A stretch of DNA of 64,000 nt, taken from NCBI RefSeq assembly GCF_019059575.1, contig NW_024881782.1, positions 571,001 to 635,000 of the forward strand, written 5' to 3'. The notes beneath the pieces are model-generated. The model was not told the DNA's origin. It ran no database searches and saw only the letters and a program-made list of their open reading frames with translations. The stretch is from Amphibalanus amphitrite. Lineage: Eukaryota; Arthropoda; Thecostraca; Balanomorpha; Balanidae. A program made the position numbers and the translations under genes. This document shows, one piece after another, positions 22,387 to 41,797 of this stretch (the stretch's first letter is position 1; each line of letters begins with the position of its first letter).

Positions 22387-23566
22387 CCCGCGCCGGGCCG
22401 GTGCTCTGAGATTCCGCGCCGGGCCGGGGGGGGGGGTGTCTGAACACCCCCCCTTCTAACTCGGCTCCTGGGCCACGTAGCGACACGCGGTAAGCGGCAA
22501 TCGAAAGAACGTCCAAAATAAGGACGAAAACACTTCAGTAATTTTTTTGGGTCAGGTCAAAGGTCAGGTCACCAGAGGTCACCAAAGGTAAAATGTTGAC
22601 CATTTCAACATTTTGGAAACTGCCAATGGCTATCTCGGGAACCGATAGAGCTACAGCGCCGCGGAAAAGCGCATTCGATAGCCCTTTTACAGACCTTTCT
22701 GAGTAATGTACTCAGATTTGACCTCAGGTCAACGGTTTAGCCTCCAGAGGGCAAAAACTCCAAAAATAGCCGTTTTTACGAAAAACGGTTTTTTCGGCAA
22801 TAACTTTTGACTCAAAAGAGCCATGACATTACTTTTGCCAGCATCGTGTTCCTCTCGTCGAGACGCGTCGAATGAACTATAATTTGACCTTGAAAGGTCA
22901 ATTTGAAAATTTGACCTCAGGTCAAGGTCATGACCTGACCGGAAAAGGTCATGTTGCATATCAGTCGATCGGCAACGTCGATCCGAACACATCTAAGGCG
23001 TTTTCAGCGCTCTAGCACCTCTCTATCAGAAGTTATTAGCAAAAAACTGTTAGATTCTGTTCGTGACCTGAGATGACCTCGGGGACATAACGAGGGGTCA
23101 CAGTTGCCATTTTCTGGTTCAGTGTGACAATCTTACTTATATCTCGATGTTTGAGAGTGTCTAGAATAGCGTTCGTGCAAAACAGACGCTTTTCAATTTT
23201 CTCCCATTGACTTATAGGTAGGTAATGGAGAGGCCGCAAAATTGACCTGACCTTAGGTCACCGATATCAAAATTCCGAGATATACATTTTATAGATATTG
23301 TTGCTCTTATCAATCGCTGAAAGTTTTAAGGCAATCGATCAATCGGTGTAGCTATGACGAGCATTCTTATTTTTTCTGAGGTGAGGTCACTTGGCGTGAC
23401 CTAGTGACCTGACCTAAGGCGACCTGGGTCTGAAATTTTCACAACATGTGCGGAAAAGATGCACGAACAGGTGTGCCAAAAACGGCGGCGCTCCGCGCCG
23501 CCGTTTTTGAGATATCTGCGAAAAACCGCAGAAGGAGGTGTTCAAACACCCCCGGCCCGGCGCGGG
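22387..23566. mobile_element. TTAA-flanked MITE, copy 8 (PB8)
   Basis: 1180 bp between TTAA 22383-22386 (shared with PB7) and 23567-23570. Ends are CCCGCGCCGGGCCGG, with part of the end repeated once on the left. The hairpin stem is GGTGT/ACACC at both ends. It contains AGGTCATGACCT (perfect IR0) at 22925-22936 and the GC palindrome AACGGCGGCGCTCCGCGCCGCC-type near 23483. It is the same subfamily as PB11 (62718-63885), in opposite orientation. Confidence 0.85.
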
Positions 23567-24573
23567 TTAAGGTAAAAAATAATTTTAACGACCGATGCAG
23601 ACTGACTAGACGAAATGTCTACTAGATATTTAACAGTTTATTAATCGTCTAGAAGTTAAACAAATCAGTTACACGACATCTGATAATTTTCTGTCTTTGC
23701 ATGTAAAGCAATTGTAAGCACTCTACGGTGCGGGATAGGGGAAGTTGGGGGAACGCCGAATACTTTTTTTTCTGACGCCCGTAGCACGCAAGGTAGACAA
23801 CATAAGCTATTCTTGATGGCGTCATTCGAGAGGCCAGTCTTTTGTCTTTCAAACATACCAGGCGCATTTGATGAATTCGCATACCGTTAAGCGCAAAAAC
23901 TAAAAATATCAAAGAACTGACTTTTTCGGCGTTGCCCCGGACTGCGGGGAAAGCCGAAAATGGGATAAATGATCTAGGGGAATGCCGAAATTGATGTTTT
24001 GCTATTCTATCTCAAATTTTATCCAGAATTCGTCAAAGCTGACACGCGTTTTAAGAGCTTGAGGACGCTTGGTGCACACTGGAAGTTATAATTGTGTGAT
24101 ATAATAAGAAAATGCCAGGTAAATCATTCCTTATAGGTAACAGGCCGTTGTGCCGGCTGAAAGTGTAATTTGTTTGACTAAAAATACGCGTTGCTATTCT
24201 TCAGCAATAAAGTCCACGTAGCGTGCTTTAACGTGCGTAATTGCACGTTTTCGGCATTACCCCAGCCAGCCATACTTCCATTTGCAGGCCCATAACTTTT
24301 AAACGTGCTGTATAAATTTCAAATAGGCAGCACACTTATGCAAAGACATGCTGAAGATTACTTGACCGCATTGGTCAGACAAACGGTAGCATAATGAGTA
24401 AGAAATGCAGCTTCAAAGGCGCATGTAGTACAAGGGAAACGTACCTTGAAAACGCTTTTGGCGCCCTCACAGCCGAAGTACCTATTCCAAATGACGACTC
24501 GTAACAAACATGCGATAATTACGGAGCGAGCGAAGCGAGCGTAGTCTTTCCTTAGATTAACGGAAATTTCTGA

Positions 24574-24601
24574 GTATGAGCGGCCGGCCGGCCGGCCGGC
24601 C
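24574..24601. repeat. GGCC tetranucleotide run
   Basis: Seven GGCC-phase repeats, a self-complementary tract inside the 23736-25323 element. Confidence 0.8.
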
Positions 24602-24609
24602 GTGCGGAC

Positions 24610-25150
24610 GCTTTTGCGAGGCTTATATCTCAGCAACCACTTGACCGATTTACATGCGGTAATTTTTGTAGGGTAGCTTCATTCCTTCTACCAAGTATTG
24701 GACTATTCCCGATGCATGTGGGTGACCCCTTATGCACGTGCCACGTGCAAAACGAAGAGGTGTCAGTTTTGCAATTGTTGCAATATCTCGGTAACCACTG
24801 GGCCGATTGCGCTCAAAGTTGGCATGTAGGTAGGCACCCACTAGGTACTGCATATCCATGTGCCAGAGTTGGGGTGCTGCTGCACGTGCGCACGTGCAGG
24901 GGTCGTTTCCAGATCTCGAGAACGGCTCGACCGATTGCGCTCAAATTTGGTACACAGTTAGGGACCGGTTAGTAGGGTGCCGTGCACAAGTCAGTTATGA
25001 CCCATTTTGCACGTGCGCACGTGCAGGGTGCCGCTTCCAGATCTCGAGAACGGCTGGGCCGATTGTGCCCAAATTTGGCACATCGCTAGAGACCGGTTAG
25101 TAGGGTGCCGTGCACAAGTCAGTTGGAGGTACCCCCTCGAAATTCCGCAC
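24610..25150. repeat. Tandem repeat, period about 127 bp, with GCACGTGC palindromes
   Basis: About four degenerate units. Two start at 24881 and 25008, giving a 127-bp period. Each contains TGCACGTGCGCACGTGCAGG followed by CCAGATCTCGAGAACGGCT and a GACCGATT-CTCAAA-TTGG phrase. The open frames through it are repeat artefacts. Confidence 0.7.
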
Positions 25151-26274
25151 GTGCAAGGCCCACCCTCTCGCTCGCTCCGTTAGTCGCCCCAAAAGGCGTT
25201 ATACTGGTTGTAGTCACTTAAGCTTCAGAGCATCACTGAGACGTGGCATCCATGTCGTACGGTTTTAGAAATATCTCGAATTTCGGCTTTGCCCCAACTC
25301 CGGCATTGCCCCAACTTCCCCTAACGATTCTTTATCGTCTCGTTTTTGAACACCCTGTACTATCCCTAATTCAGGTTTTTTTAATCGAATCGAGAAAAAA
25401 AAATTATCGAGCTTGGCTGAATCAAAGGTGAATCATTCCTTTTTGTCTTTTGATTTTCTGAATCAAAATGAATCGATTGATCAATTTTTTTGAAGGGATC
25501 GAACGATGATTGAATCGAAAAAATGCAATGAATCAATGAATGAATTGATCCAAAAAAGGTGAATCAATAACCAGTCTGCCGAGGTCACCTGATGACCATT
25601 TTCGAGACTGTCGATCCAATGACATACGGCGAACCGACTGGTGGCGTTTTCGTCTCGATCGGCCCAGTACGTCTTGAGGCATCCCTCGCCGGACCTATTG
25701 GTTTTCTACATATGCGCCGGCCGAGGGGGGGGAGGGTGGTACGACCCCTCTCGTCGTTTCGTCCCTGATGGAGCTAGAGCGCCACGGAAAAACGAGCGTG
25801 TGCGGCGAGACGCAGCGACTGGTAGGTACCCAATTTTTAGGTCTCAGGTCAACCGGTGACATCTGAGGTCAGGTCAAGGGACCCAAGTTACAGGTTCAGT
25901 TTTTCATAAATAACTTCGCCAAAAAAAAAAAACGTTTGCAGAGCCGCGATTTGGGAACCATTGTGTTCGTTTTCCTGAGGCACGTCGAATGATATACTTT
26001 TTGCTCGGGTCAGGTCAACTTGAGATGTTCGGAACCCGGGTCTAGGACGGTCAGGTAAGCGCCCCCGGCCCCCACGGTCACGAAGCTGGTCAAAGGAGAT
26101 CATGTTGCATATCATTCGATTCGGCAGGTCTTCCTGAGTCCATTGGTGGCTTTCGCGACTCGCTAGCTCAATCTGATCGGGAGTTATTGACGAAAAACTC
26201 TTATGACCCAAGTGACCACAGTAAACAATGCAAAAGTAAAGCATTGGACCTCGCATTTCGCAAGGAGTGCAAGA

Positions 26275-26728
26275 CAGTGGCGTACCCAGGAATTTGCGAA
26301 GGACCAGGGCATTGGACGAGAGGGCGCCAATCAAGGAGGGCGCCAACAACAAGAAGGGCGCCACATATCTGAAACTTGAATGTGTCAGTTATGTTCGTAC
26401 ACGTGCGGAACGAACATAACTGACATACTGAGTGGACAGAGGGGCGCCACCCACCATCATCTAGGAGCGCGACGCTATCGATTGGAGGGGCGCCAATACT
26501 GGACAAAGGGGCGCCACCGGCCCACCATATCGTCTAGGAGGGCGCCACTATCACCAGAGGAGCGCCAATACTGGACAGAGGGGCTTCGCCACCAACTAGA
26601 AGCGCGCCGCTATCGACTGGAGGAGCGCCAACACTGGACAGAGGGGCGCCAGTCACTGAGGGCGCCGGGAACGATGAGCCAAAGGGACAGGGCATGCACG
26701 GAATGTCCTGTATGTGCGTACGCCACTG
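26275..26728. mobile_element. Nonautonomous hAT element with perfect 8-bp target duplication
   Basis: 454 bp with ends CAGTGGCGTAC and GTACGCCACTG, flanked by exact GTGCAAGA copies (26267-26274 and 26729-26736). The interior repeats GGCGCC and phrases such as ACTGGACAGAGGGGCGCC, and holds the hairpin TGTCAGTTATGTTCGT/ACGAACATAACTGACA (about 26385-26426). No transposase. Confidence 0.85.
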
Positions 26729-26990
26729 GTGCAAGAAATCACGATTCCGTGTGCTTGAGATAGTTTAAGATCGTTTCCGGCGTTTTGAAAATACCTAGCT
26801 GTTTTCATTTTTCCTCATTGACTTATAATGGTGAGGTCACTTGACCGACCTCACCTCACCTTTAGGAAAAATCCCAGATATACAAGTTGTGAGACCAGTC
26901 TGGAGGATACTGTACTACATCCTGCAAGTTTTATCTCCCTGTGAAAGCTCCTCTGGCACTGTGGGCGCTGCGAAGTTGCGACATCGAAGA

Positions 26991-28214
26991 CTGTAGGGGA
27001 AAGTGGGTGTATTGCGCCCTCCTAACTAATTGCGCCCGCCCACATTCCCACGAATTCAATGGCATGTTTAGTATTTTGTTTTCGAAAACATTATTTTCAC
27101 CACTGGATAGTTCCTTTTTATGGCCCAAGCTCTCTGATGAAGCCAATCAGCAAGGCTCATTACGCCATCAAAGATATTACGGCGTTTTCTTAGCTTTTTT
27201 ACAGCATTTTGAACCGTTGGCTATAAAAAAGGCGATACATGTGTGATTTTGAGTGTGATATTTGGAAAGAAAGATCCTTTTTTTATTATATTTTACTGAA
27301 ACAGTAAACATCCTTCAGTATCTTTATAGTAACTTCTATGCTTTTATTAAAAAATATCTCAATTTTAATTGCGCCCATGGCAATTGCGCCAGGGGGGCGC
27401 AAATAGAATAATGGTGTAGCTATTGTATCACGACAGTATGAATGCATCATTAACTGATTGCGATAAAGAAGGAGTATTATGTCAGGCAGGGGAGCAACCC
27501 GCCATCGTCAGTCCAAAAATTATTTCTCTCGTCGAACTTATAATGCAGCTGCCATTTAGGCTATGAACTTGCGGTGTAATTGGTGAAATATGGCATTTTT
27601 AACATGGACTCAGGCGTGAGACGTGACAGCTATGGTACAAAGTTAGAACTGATGTCAAAAAGTTGTCGAACCAATAAAAAATATTAATTTTGAGAGAAAC
27701 GATCGAAAATATAACCGTCTAGGCGCATACGTTCATATATATCTAGCCGGTTACATCAAACGTTTTCGCTCCACTTCACAAGCATACCGGACACAAGTAA
27801 AGTTATTTACCTGCGCAAAAAAACATCGCAATTTATATCTACATTTATTATGTATCGAGCTTGATTCACATAATACATGTTCAAGTAAGCCACAATGACA
27901 TAGACTGCCGGAGTGTATGCATTCCGTCTCCTTTGCTTAGCCATGTTAAAGGATAGGGCGCAATTGGGTTCTAATTGCGCCTTCCCCCTGGCGCAATTTA
28001 CATCAGTTGTTGGTAAATGCGCCCTTTTGCATGTTTTTGAAAAAGCAGCTGTCAGAAGCAAACGAAACATTCTTAATTGATCGGGAGGCTCTTAAATCGT
28101 AGCCAATGAGTTTCTCTTTGAAATGGTGAACAGTGCATGCTTACATCTCCAGTGGTTTTCTTACAATTAGCGTTTTTCCTTAAGGTGGCGCAATTCACCC
28201 TCCTTCCCCTACAG
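26991..28214. mobile_element. Nested 1.2-kb element with CTGTAGGGGAA ends and AATTGCGCC words
   Basis: CTGTAGGGGAA (26991) and TTCCCCTACAG (to 28214) are inverted ends. The site interrupts a PB5-type sequence whose uninterrupted form is at about 18410-18435. Words of the ATTGCGCC type recur about eight times on both strands. Ends resemble those of the 23736-25323 element. No transposase or obvious target duplication. Confidence 0.65.
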
Positions 28215-28413
28215 AGGTTCACTTATGACGTCATAATAGGTCAGTGACCTGACCTAACCTGAAAATTCGGTTGGTGTCACAAGATGCGGCTTGGATCAAA
28301 GGTCAGTTGTGCCAACTATCATCTCTCTATCGCCGGCGTGTTCGGAGCTATTGCGAAAAAACCTATGGGGGATGGGGGTGCGGCACCCGCCCCCTTCGGC
28401 CGGCCGGCGAGGG

Positions 28414-28998
28414 TTATCATTATAGAATGGCTGCAATCAGCGAAAACGTCATGCTGACTTTTGGAGCCTACCAAAGTTCGTTTGAGGTCACGACATTCAA
28501 AATGGCTAATAAAACTGTATTTTTTGTTTCAAATGGTGCTTGGTTCGTCCCAATCGGCTCAGTAATTGTTGATAAATGGGATGGCTACAAGGGTGGCAGT
28601 CAAGTAGTGTAGTCCAATATTTGTGGTATTTACCAAGGCCTTGTACGGCTACATATGTAGCGCAAATGTTACAAATGAATTCAAACAATTCGCGCGCGAT
28701 TTTTACCGATTCTTACACAAAGATTATTACAGAATAGATTGAGAGTGGATTGAGATAGTTCAAGTTGAGTGCATGGATCACTTACAAGTCTTCCTTCAGT
28801 GTGCTTCAGTGCAACCTTCAGTGTAATTTATCCCAATCGGGGTAAGTGTATACCGAAATGGGGTCGTCCGTCGTGAAAGCATTCATTTATTCAATCATCC
28901 ATTCATTCATTTTGATTTGAACTAATTTATGTGCTTGAGCCTGGGCTGATACAGTTTAGGTACAGTTCTTTCCTACACGGTTTCCTGCCTCTCCTCAT
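28414..28998. other. AT-rich intergenic sequence
   Basis: No gene recognised. A TTCATTCA-type tail near 28884-28915 resembles a SINE or simple-repeat tail. Confidence 0.4.
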
Positions 28999-31557
28999 GC
29001 ACTGGTGCATATTTACGTCTGGACAACGAGTTGCGTTGGAGAGGCCGGAAATAGTGGCGATTTCAGGACCGCAAGAATGGACCGTCATTGGAATGATTCT
29101 TTTTTAAACCGTGCGCTGTTTTCGGCCGGAATTTAATAGTTACTACAAAATATTTTGTAATTACGTTTCCACCAAGAATGAATGCCATCAGGGCGAAATT
29201 TTTACTCCTTTTGCATTTTGTCAAGAAGCATATAGTGCTGTTATATTGCAGTTTTTGCGCGTTTGTTACAAAATATGAAGCGAATAAGCGTCAGTGTTAT
29301 TCATCATCACTCATCAGTGCCAGAAGTTAACTTGAGGGAAGCTATGCTAATTGCTCTTGTCCATCCACTAGAAGTTGTTAAATATTTTGCTTTGTGTATT
29401 CCAAAAGAAGAGGGAACTATTTTATTTGTGCCTTCATGTCAGAATTGAAGGTGGATCATTAACTTTTCAAGGCAGTTTACAAACAAGCATTTGGTCTTTC
29501 TCGTATATTGATATAAGCAGTGGCTAAGAAGAAAAGGTTGATCATTCCTGAAGTTCAGTCATCGTACCTCAACTTGGCAGCAAGATCCCCAAAGACAGAG
29601 GTTATATTGTATACCTGTCCTGTAAATCAAAACATTTTTGTGCCTGCAAAGGCTTAAGTTCTTTGTGGTGTGTTCGGAGTGAGGCCATATGGCCGTTTTT
29701 GTTGTATGTTTATGAGGAGATTGAATATAACTGTGACCCTTTGCTTGTTTGTATACTTACTATGGTCAAACAGGGAGCAGCACATTCACATAACATACTC
29801 ACCTAGCACCTAACTCATAGCTGTACCCTGCAGGATCTGTACTTGTTCATGTCTCGAGCATTAACAAAGCACTAAAGTAGCTTAGTAATCATTTCCCACA
29901 TTTTCTGAGCATCTAACATGACATACAGCAGTGCAGAGCAGCTTCAGAGAAGAAACACTTTAAATGCACAGACTCCAACCAGCCACCCAATGAGCCAGTT
30001 CCTCAGTTGACTGTTTCCCTGGATGCAGCTTGGCAAGGTGAGCTAACTATAGGCAAGTTGAAGGTTAGCAGGTAAGATTGAGTTAGGGTGAGTACCTACC
30101 TATAACTGGGTGCTACTGCTATGCAGGTCTCGGGTAGGCTGCAAATATGTGTGACGATTGAGGTTAGGTCAGCTGTCAGGCTATTCAGGTATGCTCATTG
30201 CTCAGGTCACATTTTTATGGACACTTGGCAAATTAAAAAACTAACATATGTTAGTTTTTTAATTTGCCAAGTATATGCCAAATATAACCTAATCTAAGCT
30301 AACCCGACTAAACCTACACAACTGCAGCATGAAGTAAGCACCTACCTACTTGTGCCTACATCTCATACCATGTCAATGTCAAAGTAGAGTTCCTTGGTGG
30401 AAGATTACCCTCAGTACTTTTTATCCCAGCCCTGTAAAGAAAAATAATACTTCTAAGCTCTGAGTCACTGCTGGCCATCCACAGGAAGAAATGCTGAGAC
30501 TGAGAGCTTTGCCATTGTATATTGGACCAACAATCATGAATCACTATCATGAATGACTATATGAACACATTATATGATCACATCGTTGCATGGATTGTCA
30601 CATTGACAATTTTATAACAATCCTTTTTTCAAGAAATACTGATACAGTAATGATTAACATCAAAATCAACATCAGGTGGATTTAGTGATCCAAGCAATTT
30701 CTCCTCCAGTAGCAATGGAATGATCGCATGTTTCATTTGCCAGCCCCTGAGAACCTGATGCACATTACAATCTGCATAGCATCTAAGCATAGTAAAGCTG
30801 TCAAGGTCCGTTCATTCTAGATTTTTAACTTGATAGTTAGCACTAATTTATCTTGCTGTTGTAAGTTATCATTCAATATTCATACCAATACATCAATATG
30901 CGCTCATCAGTCAACATTTTCCGGCATGATCCTGCTCAGCGTGCTCTTCAGTATTGCTCCAAGATCTGCAATATTATAGCTTGTTTTCGGCCAATAAGCT
31001 CTTTTAATTTTACTTTTTCTTGCTGATATATGAGCCCGATCAACTTGCGTTATCAACCAAAATTTCATAACTTCAAGTTCAACTTGATATTGATATTGCT
31101 CAGGAGTCAGAACCTCTGTCAGCCTCCTGGATACTTCGGATTGTTTTCAGTCACATGCTTCTTGAATATGATATAAGTCAATCTTAAGGGATTCAAAACA
31201 TCCAACAAAACGACGTACAAGAGTACGGAAACCACCAGATGAACTTAAAAATCGCCTTGGAACAGAGCCAAGTGGTGCTCCACTTCAACTTGTTTGTTTA
31301 CAATGATTGTAGTGCTGGATGTATTTTTAGGACTCTGAAGGTCGGCTTATAAAAAACGAAACGTTTTTACAAAAGTTGTAAGGCAAGTAATATTTATCTG
31401 AAAGAACTAAAATATTCAAAAGCCAAACACTATGAAATACATGAATCAGACCGAAAAAGTAACCCAAAAATCCAGCCTAATTACCGGCTCCTAAAACTGC
31501 AACAAATCAGCACTTTTCCCCGCAACTCGTTGTCCAGACGTAAATATGCTGCACTGG
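28999..31557. mobile_element. Possible 2.5-kb element bounded by 27-bp inverted repeats
   Basis: Bases 29009-29035 (starting ATATTTACGTCTGGACAACG) are the exact reverse complement of 31521-31547, and both are preceded outward by a GCACTGGTG-like word. The interior is AT-rich without a recognised transposase. A perfect palindrome lies at 30223-30272. The superfamily and target site are unresolved. Confidence 0.45.
30223..30272. repeat. Perfect 50-bp palindrome
   Basis: The arm from 30223 begins ACTTGGCAAATTAAAAAACT and ends ACAT at the centre, followed immediately by the exact complement. No loop and no mismatch. Confidence 0.9.
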
Positions 31558-32624
31558 TGAGTCAAGGAAACCCAACAGGTGAGTTGAACAGGTGAGGTAT
31601 AAACAGCTTTGGCAAAAAACAGCTTTGGCTGTCAATAAGTTGGGGAAACAACGAGGCGAAGATCCAAAAATGGATTGGTCAATAAATAGACTTGATGACC
31701 ATATGGGCATAAATGCAGCCCTCGCTACTACGGGTGGAAAACATTATAACCTGCCGGTACCCTTGGGGTATCTTGTCCACTTATCGGGGAGAAAAGGCTT
31801 CCATTTTCCACTACGAATAACTTGATTCGCTTGAATTCGATGAATTCACTCGAAAATGGCGATAGATAAACAGCTTTTCTGCAGGTTCTGGGGATCACAA
31901 TCAGCTGGCCATTCCATAAATGGATCAGTATTTTGAAAGAAAATTGTTATAAGATTTTATTTCATTACAATAAATAATGATATTTAATATTAAAATGATA
32001 ATGTAACCACAATTGGAAAACCATATACAAAATAATGAAAATAATGACATTTTAAACCATGGTGGTGCTTACATTTTTGTGTGACTGTTTCAATCCGCCA
32101 TATTTGCCAATCACTGTTTGACCTTGTAAATAAACTAAGTGGCTAGCCGCTAGAGAGCAGATATATATCTTTTTTTTTGGAAACCGCTAGCGGGTGCACC
32201 TGCAACCACGGATGCATTCTGTTACCGAGTACAACTGATGCTTTTTTCATATTCGTGCATGGGTTTCTGGATTATACCCAAAACCGGTGGTAGTCGTGCC
32301 GATGACGGGTCAAATTTTCAGCTTTGTAATGAAACAGATCTCAACAAATCCTCTGCGAGTAGGGTGGCTTCCGTTGACCACACGCTTACTGCCATCACAA
32401 GTTACCGGACGGCGACTGCCCCCTCCTCCCCTATCCCTCCGCTACCACTCCCCTCGTCCCGTCGCGCTGTCTGCCATCGCGTGTCAGGCTTTGATCAGTG
32501 CTACCAGTGGCTCTTAAATAAAATTCTTCCGCTCAGCCGCGGCTGCGGCAGGTGGCGCCCTCCCCTCAGTCGCGATACTTTCAAGAGAGACTATGCATGA
32601 CAAGACTTTGTGTTTCATCTCCAG
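31558..32624. other. Intergenic region upstream of NDC80
   Basis: AT-rich until about 32380, then GC-rich approaching the NDC80 start. The GC-rich part probably holds the promoter and 5' untranslated sequence. No TATA box was assigned. The sequence TTTCATCTCCAG at 32613-32624 looks like a splice acceptor just before the chosen start codon. Confidence 0.4.
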
Positions 32625-32628
32625 CATA

Positions 32629-40083
<7,455 letters not shown>

Positions 40084-40254
40084 GTTATCGTCGCACTCAC
40101 AGGCAGCTCCAGCCGGTGCTGTCTGGTGGTGAGGAGGAGTCTGCAACTGCAGCCCCTATTTGATGTCCACACCCCCCTGAGCGGGAGCAGTAACCTAGAG
40201 CGGGAGCACAGAGATCCCCGGGCGCATCATTGGCATTGTATTGATACTTTAGTA

Positions 40255-40260
40255 AATAAA
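40255..40260 (+). terminator. NDC80 polyadenylation signal AATAAA
   Basis: AATAAA lies 172 bases after the NDC80 stop codon. No other canonical signal intervenes. It marks the likely transcript end, facing the convergent SVOP-like gene. Confidence 0.6.
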
Positions 40261-40299
40261 TGGATATAAAATGAACGAACTTTTTATTTGAAATCGGCC

Positions 40300-41529
40300 A
40301 CACTGGCAACTCCAGTCAGTGCTCGAAGACGCCAGGGGGGGGGGGGACCGCAGACGTTGATGGGTGGTCCTTCCATGCACAGTCTTCGCGTACTGTCAAA
40401 TCGAGTCTCAGTGGGTATCATTGTATCATTGATGTGGTACACGACGGCCCTCTGGTGCCGTCGATGATTGCCCTTCACAAAAAGAAAAACAATTAGCAAG
40501 CTTCTAATCTAATAATCCGCAGCTATGGAACAGAGTTATATGACAAGTTCACGTCATCAATTTATTGCCTGCACCATTTACAATAATAAACAACAAAATA
40601 AACTATAAATAATTAGAACAACGCAGTTATCAGACGAAAGAAACCGCGCAAAAGGTGCAAAGGGGACAAAATATAGTACAAAATTGAGCAACTTTGTTTA
40701 AAATAGTGTGCCATCTAACTGCTCGTGAAAGATGAGTGATATCACGTACCAAGAATAGCTGCCAAGTCGTACACCGCACACCAACCCAGCGTTCAACGTG
40801 AAGAAAGCGCGATAGTTCAACTGCCATTCACTGCGAAAAAGAGCTGAGCAAACTCGCAACAGGAGACCGCTCGTGGACCTTTGGTCGGAATCAAAACAAG
40901 ACTTGCTAACGACTCGGTAATGGGGTCCATCAGTACAGATTCCGCCGTCGCCGCCCGCTCAATAACGAATGCATTCAGTTGCCGCGGAGCAGGGCATGAA
41001 AAGTACTGAGGAACTATGCCGGATTCATCACACAATAATATTACATTTAAAAGACAATCGAATCGCTTTTGGTAAGTACACCCTGCTTAATGTTGTTAAA
41101 TCCTCTCAGAGAAAAGTGCGGGTTATGCAGCGGCCGTGGGCTTAATTTGAAGATGTCTCATCGAAATTTACACAACACGTAGACATTTAAAAATCAACAT
41201 GACGTAAAGACGCTCCCACACCAATTTCACTTCATAAGTGATACAGCACTCATGCTCCAAGGCACAATCACCGCAAGACGTTCTCGCTGTTGATTAAATA
41301 TACAAGCTCACGTAGCGTTTGTTCGACATCGAGATTCGTTGTAAACATCACTCCCCGCCCGGACCAAAACTCCACCTCCACTCAGGAAGCACGGTTCGTT
41401 CGGTTATCGTTCGGCGATGTTACCACTCCCTCACAGCACACAGGCCGACATGACGCCGCCGAGCCGTCTTTCGCTGCCAGTTCCGAACCGAACAGGGTGT
41501 AATGGCGTAATACGGGCCGGGTCCGCTGG
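40300..41529. other. Convergent intergenic region / probable SVOP 3' UTR
   Basis: TTTATT at 40561-40566 is AATAAA on the - strand and could end the distal SVOP-like transcript, giving a 3' UTR of about 1.2 kb. No other gene was recognised. A G-run of about 12 occurs near 40336. Confidence 0.4.
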
Positions 41530-41532
41530 TGG

Positions 41533-41797
41533 TGGACAGTCGTGCTCACTGTAGGTCAGAGCTGGATAGGCTCCTCTGCAGGGGTCGGCCACGGTCAGAC
41601 AGCCACGCTCACTCGAACTCCGCGGTAGACAGGCTCCTCTGCGGAGGTCGGCTGCGACCAGACAGCCGCGCTCACTGGAACTCGGCGGTGGAGAGGCTGC
41701 TCTGCAGAGGTCGGCCACGACCGCGACCGCGACCAGACAGTCGCGCTCACTGGAACTCCGCGGCGGAGAGGCTGCTCTGCAGAGGTCGGCCACGCGT
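41533..41797 (-). repeat. Four tandem copies of the SVOP stop-codon region
   Basis: Units starting near 41781, 41706, 41643 and 41580 (spacing 75, 63, 63) each match the last codons of the SVOP-like gene, the TGA stop and the next about 25 bases. On the - strand each unit contains a GCAGAGSAGCCT-type segment and ends GAGTTC-AGTGAGC. The outermost copy is the real coding end; the other three lie in the 3' UTR. Confidence 0.85.

Larger units (their letters stand above)
23736..25323. mobile_element. Element with TAGGGGAAGTTGGGG ends
   Basis: TAGGGGAAGTTGGGG at 23736 and its reverse complement ending at 25323 form a 15-bp inverted repeat that continues imperfectly. Copies of a TTCGGCATTGCCCC-like word recur inside (near 23927, 23985, 24248, 25282). 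Sequences at 24524 and 25155 are inverted copies of a GAGCGAGCGAAG-like word. No transposase was recognised. Length is 1588 bp. Confidence 0.6.
25683..28413. mobile_element. TTAA-type MITE, copy 5b (PB5b), with two nested insertions
   Basis: Terminal repeats CCCTCGCCGG (25683) and CCGGCGAGGG (to 28413). The right flank is TTAT and the left GCAT, so the target site has decayed. Removing the nested hAT element (26275-26728) and the nested 1.2-kb element (26991-28214) leaves about 1.05 kb, the family's normal length. It is collinear with PB5a at 17631. Confidence 0.7.

Noticed and set aside
32593-32628. Upstream start codon for NDC80 (12 extra residues)
   Set aside because: A good splice acceptor lies between this ATG and the one at 32629, and the N-terminus from 32629 better matches the basic NDC80 tail. 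It is not excluded.
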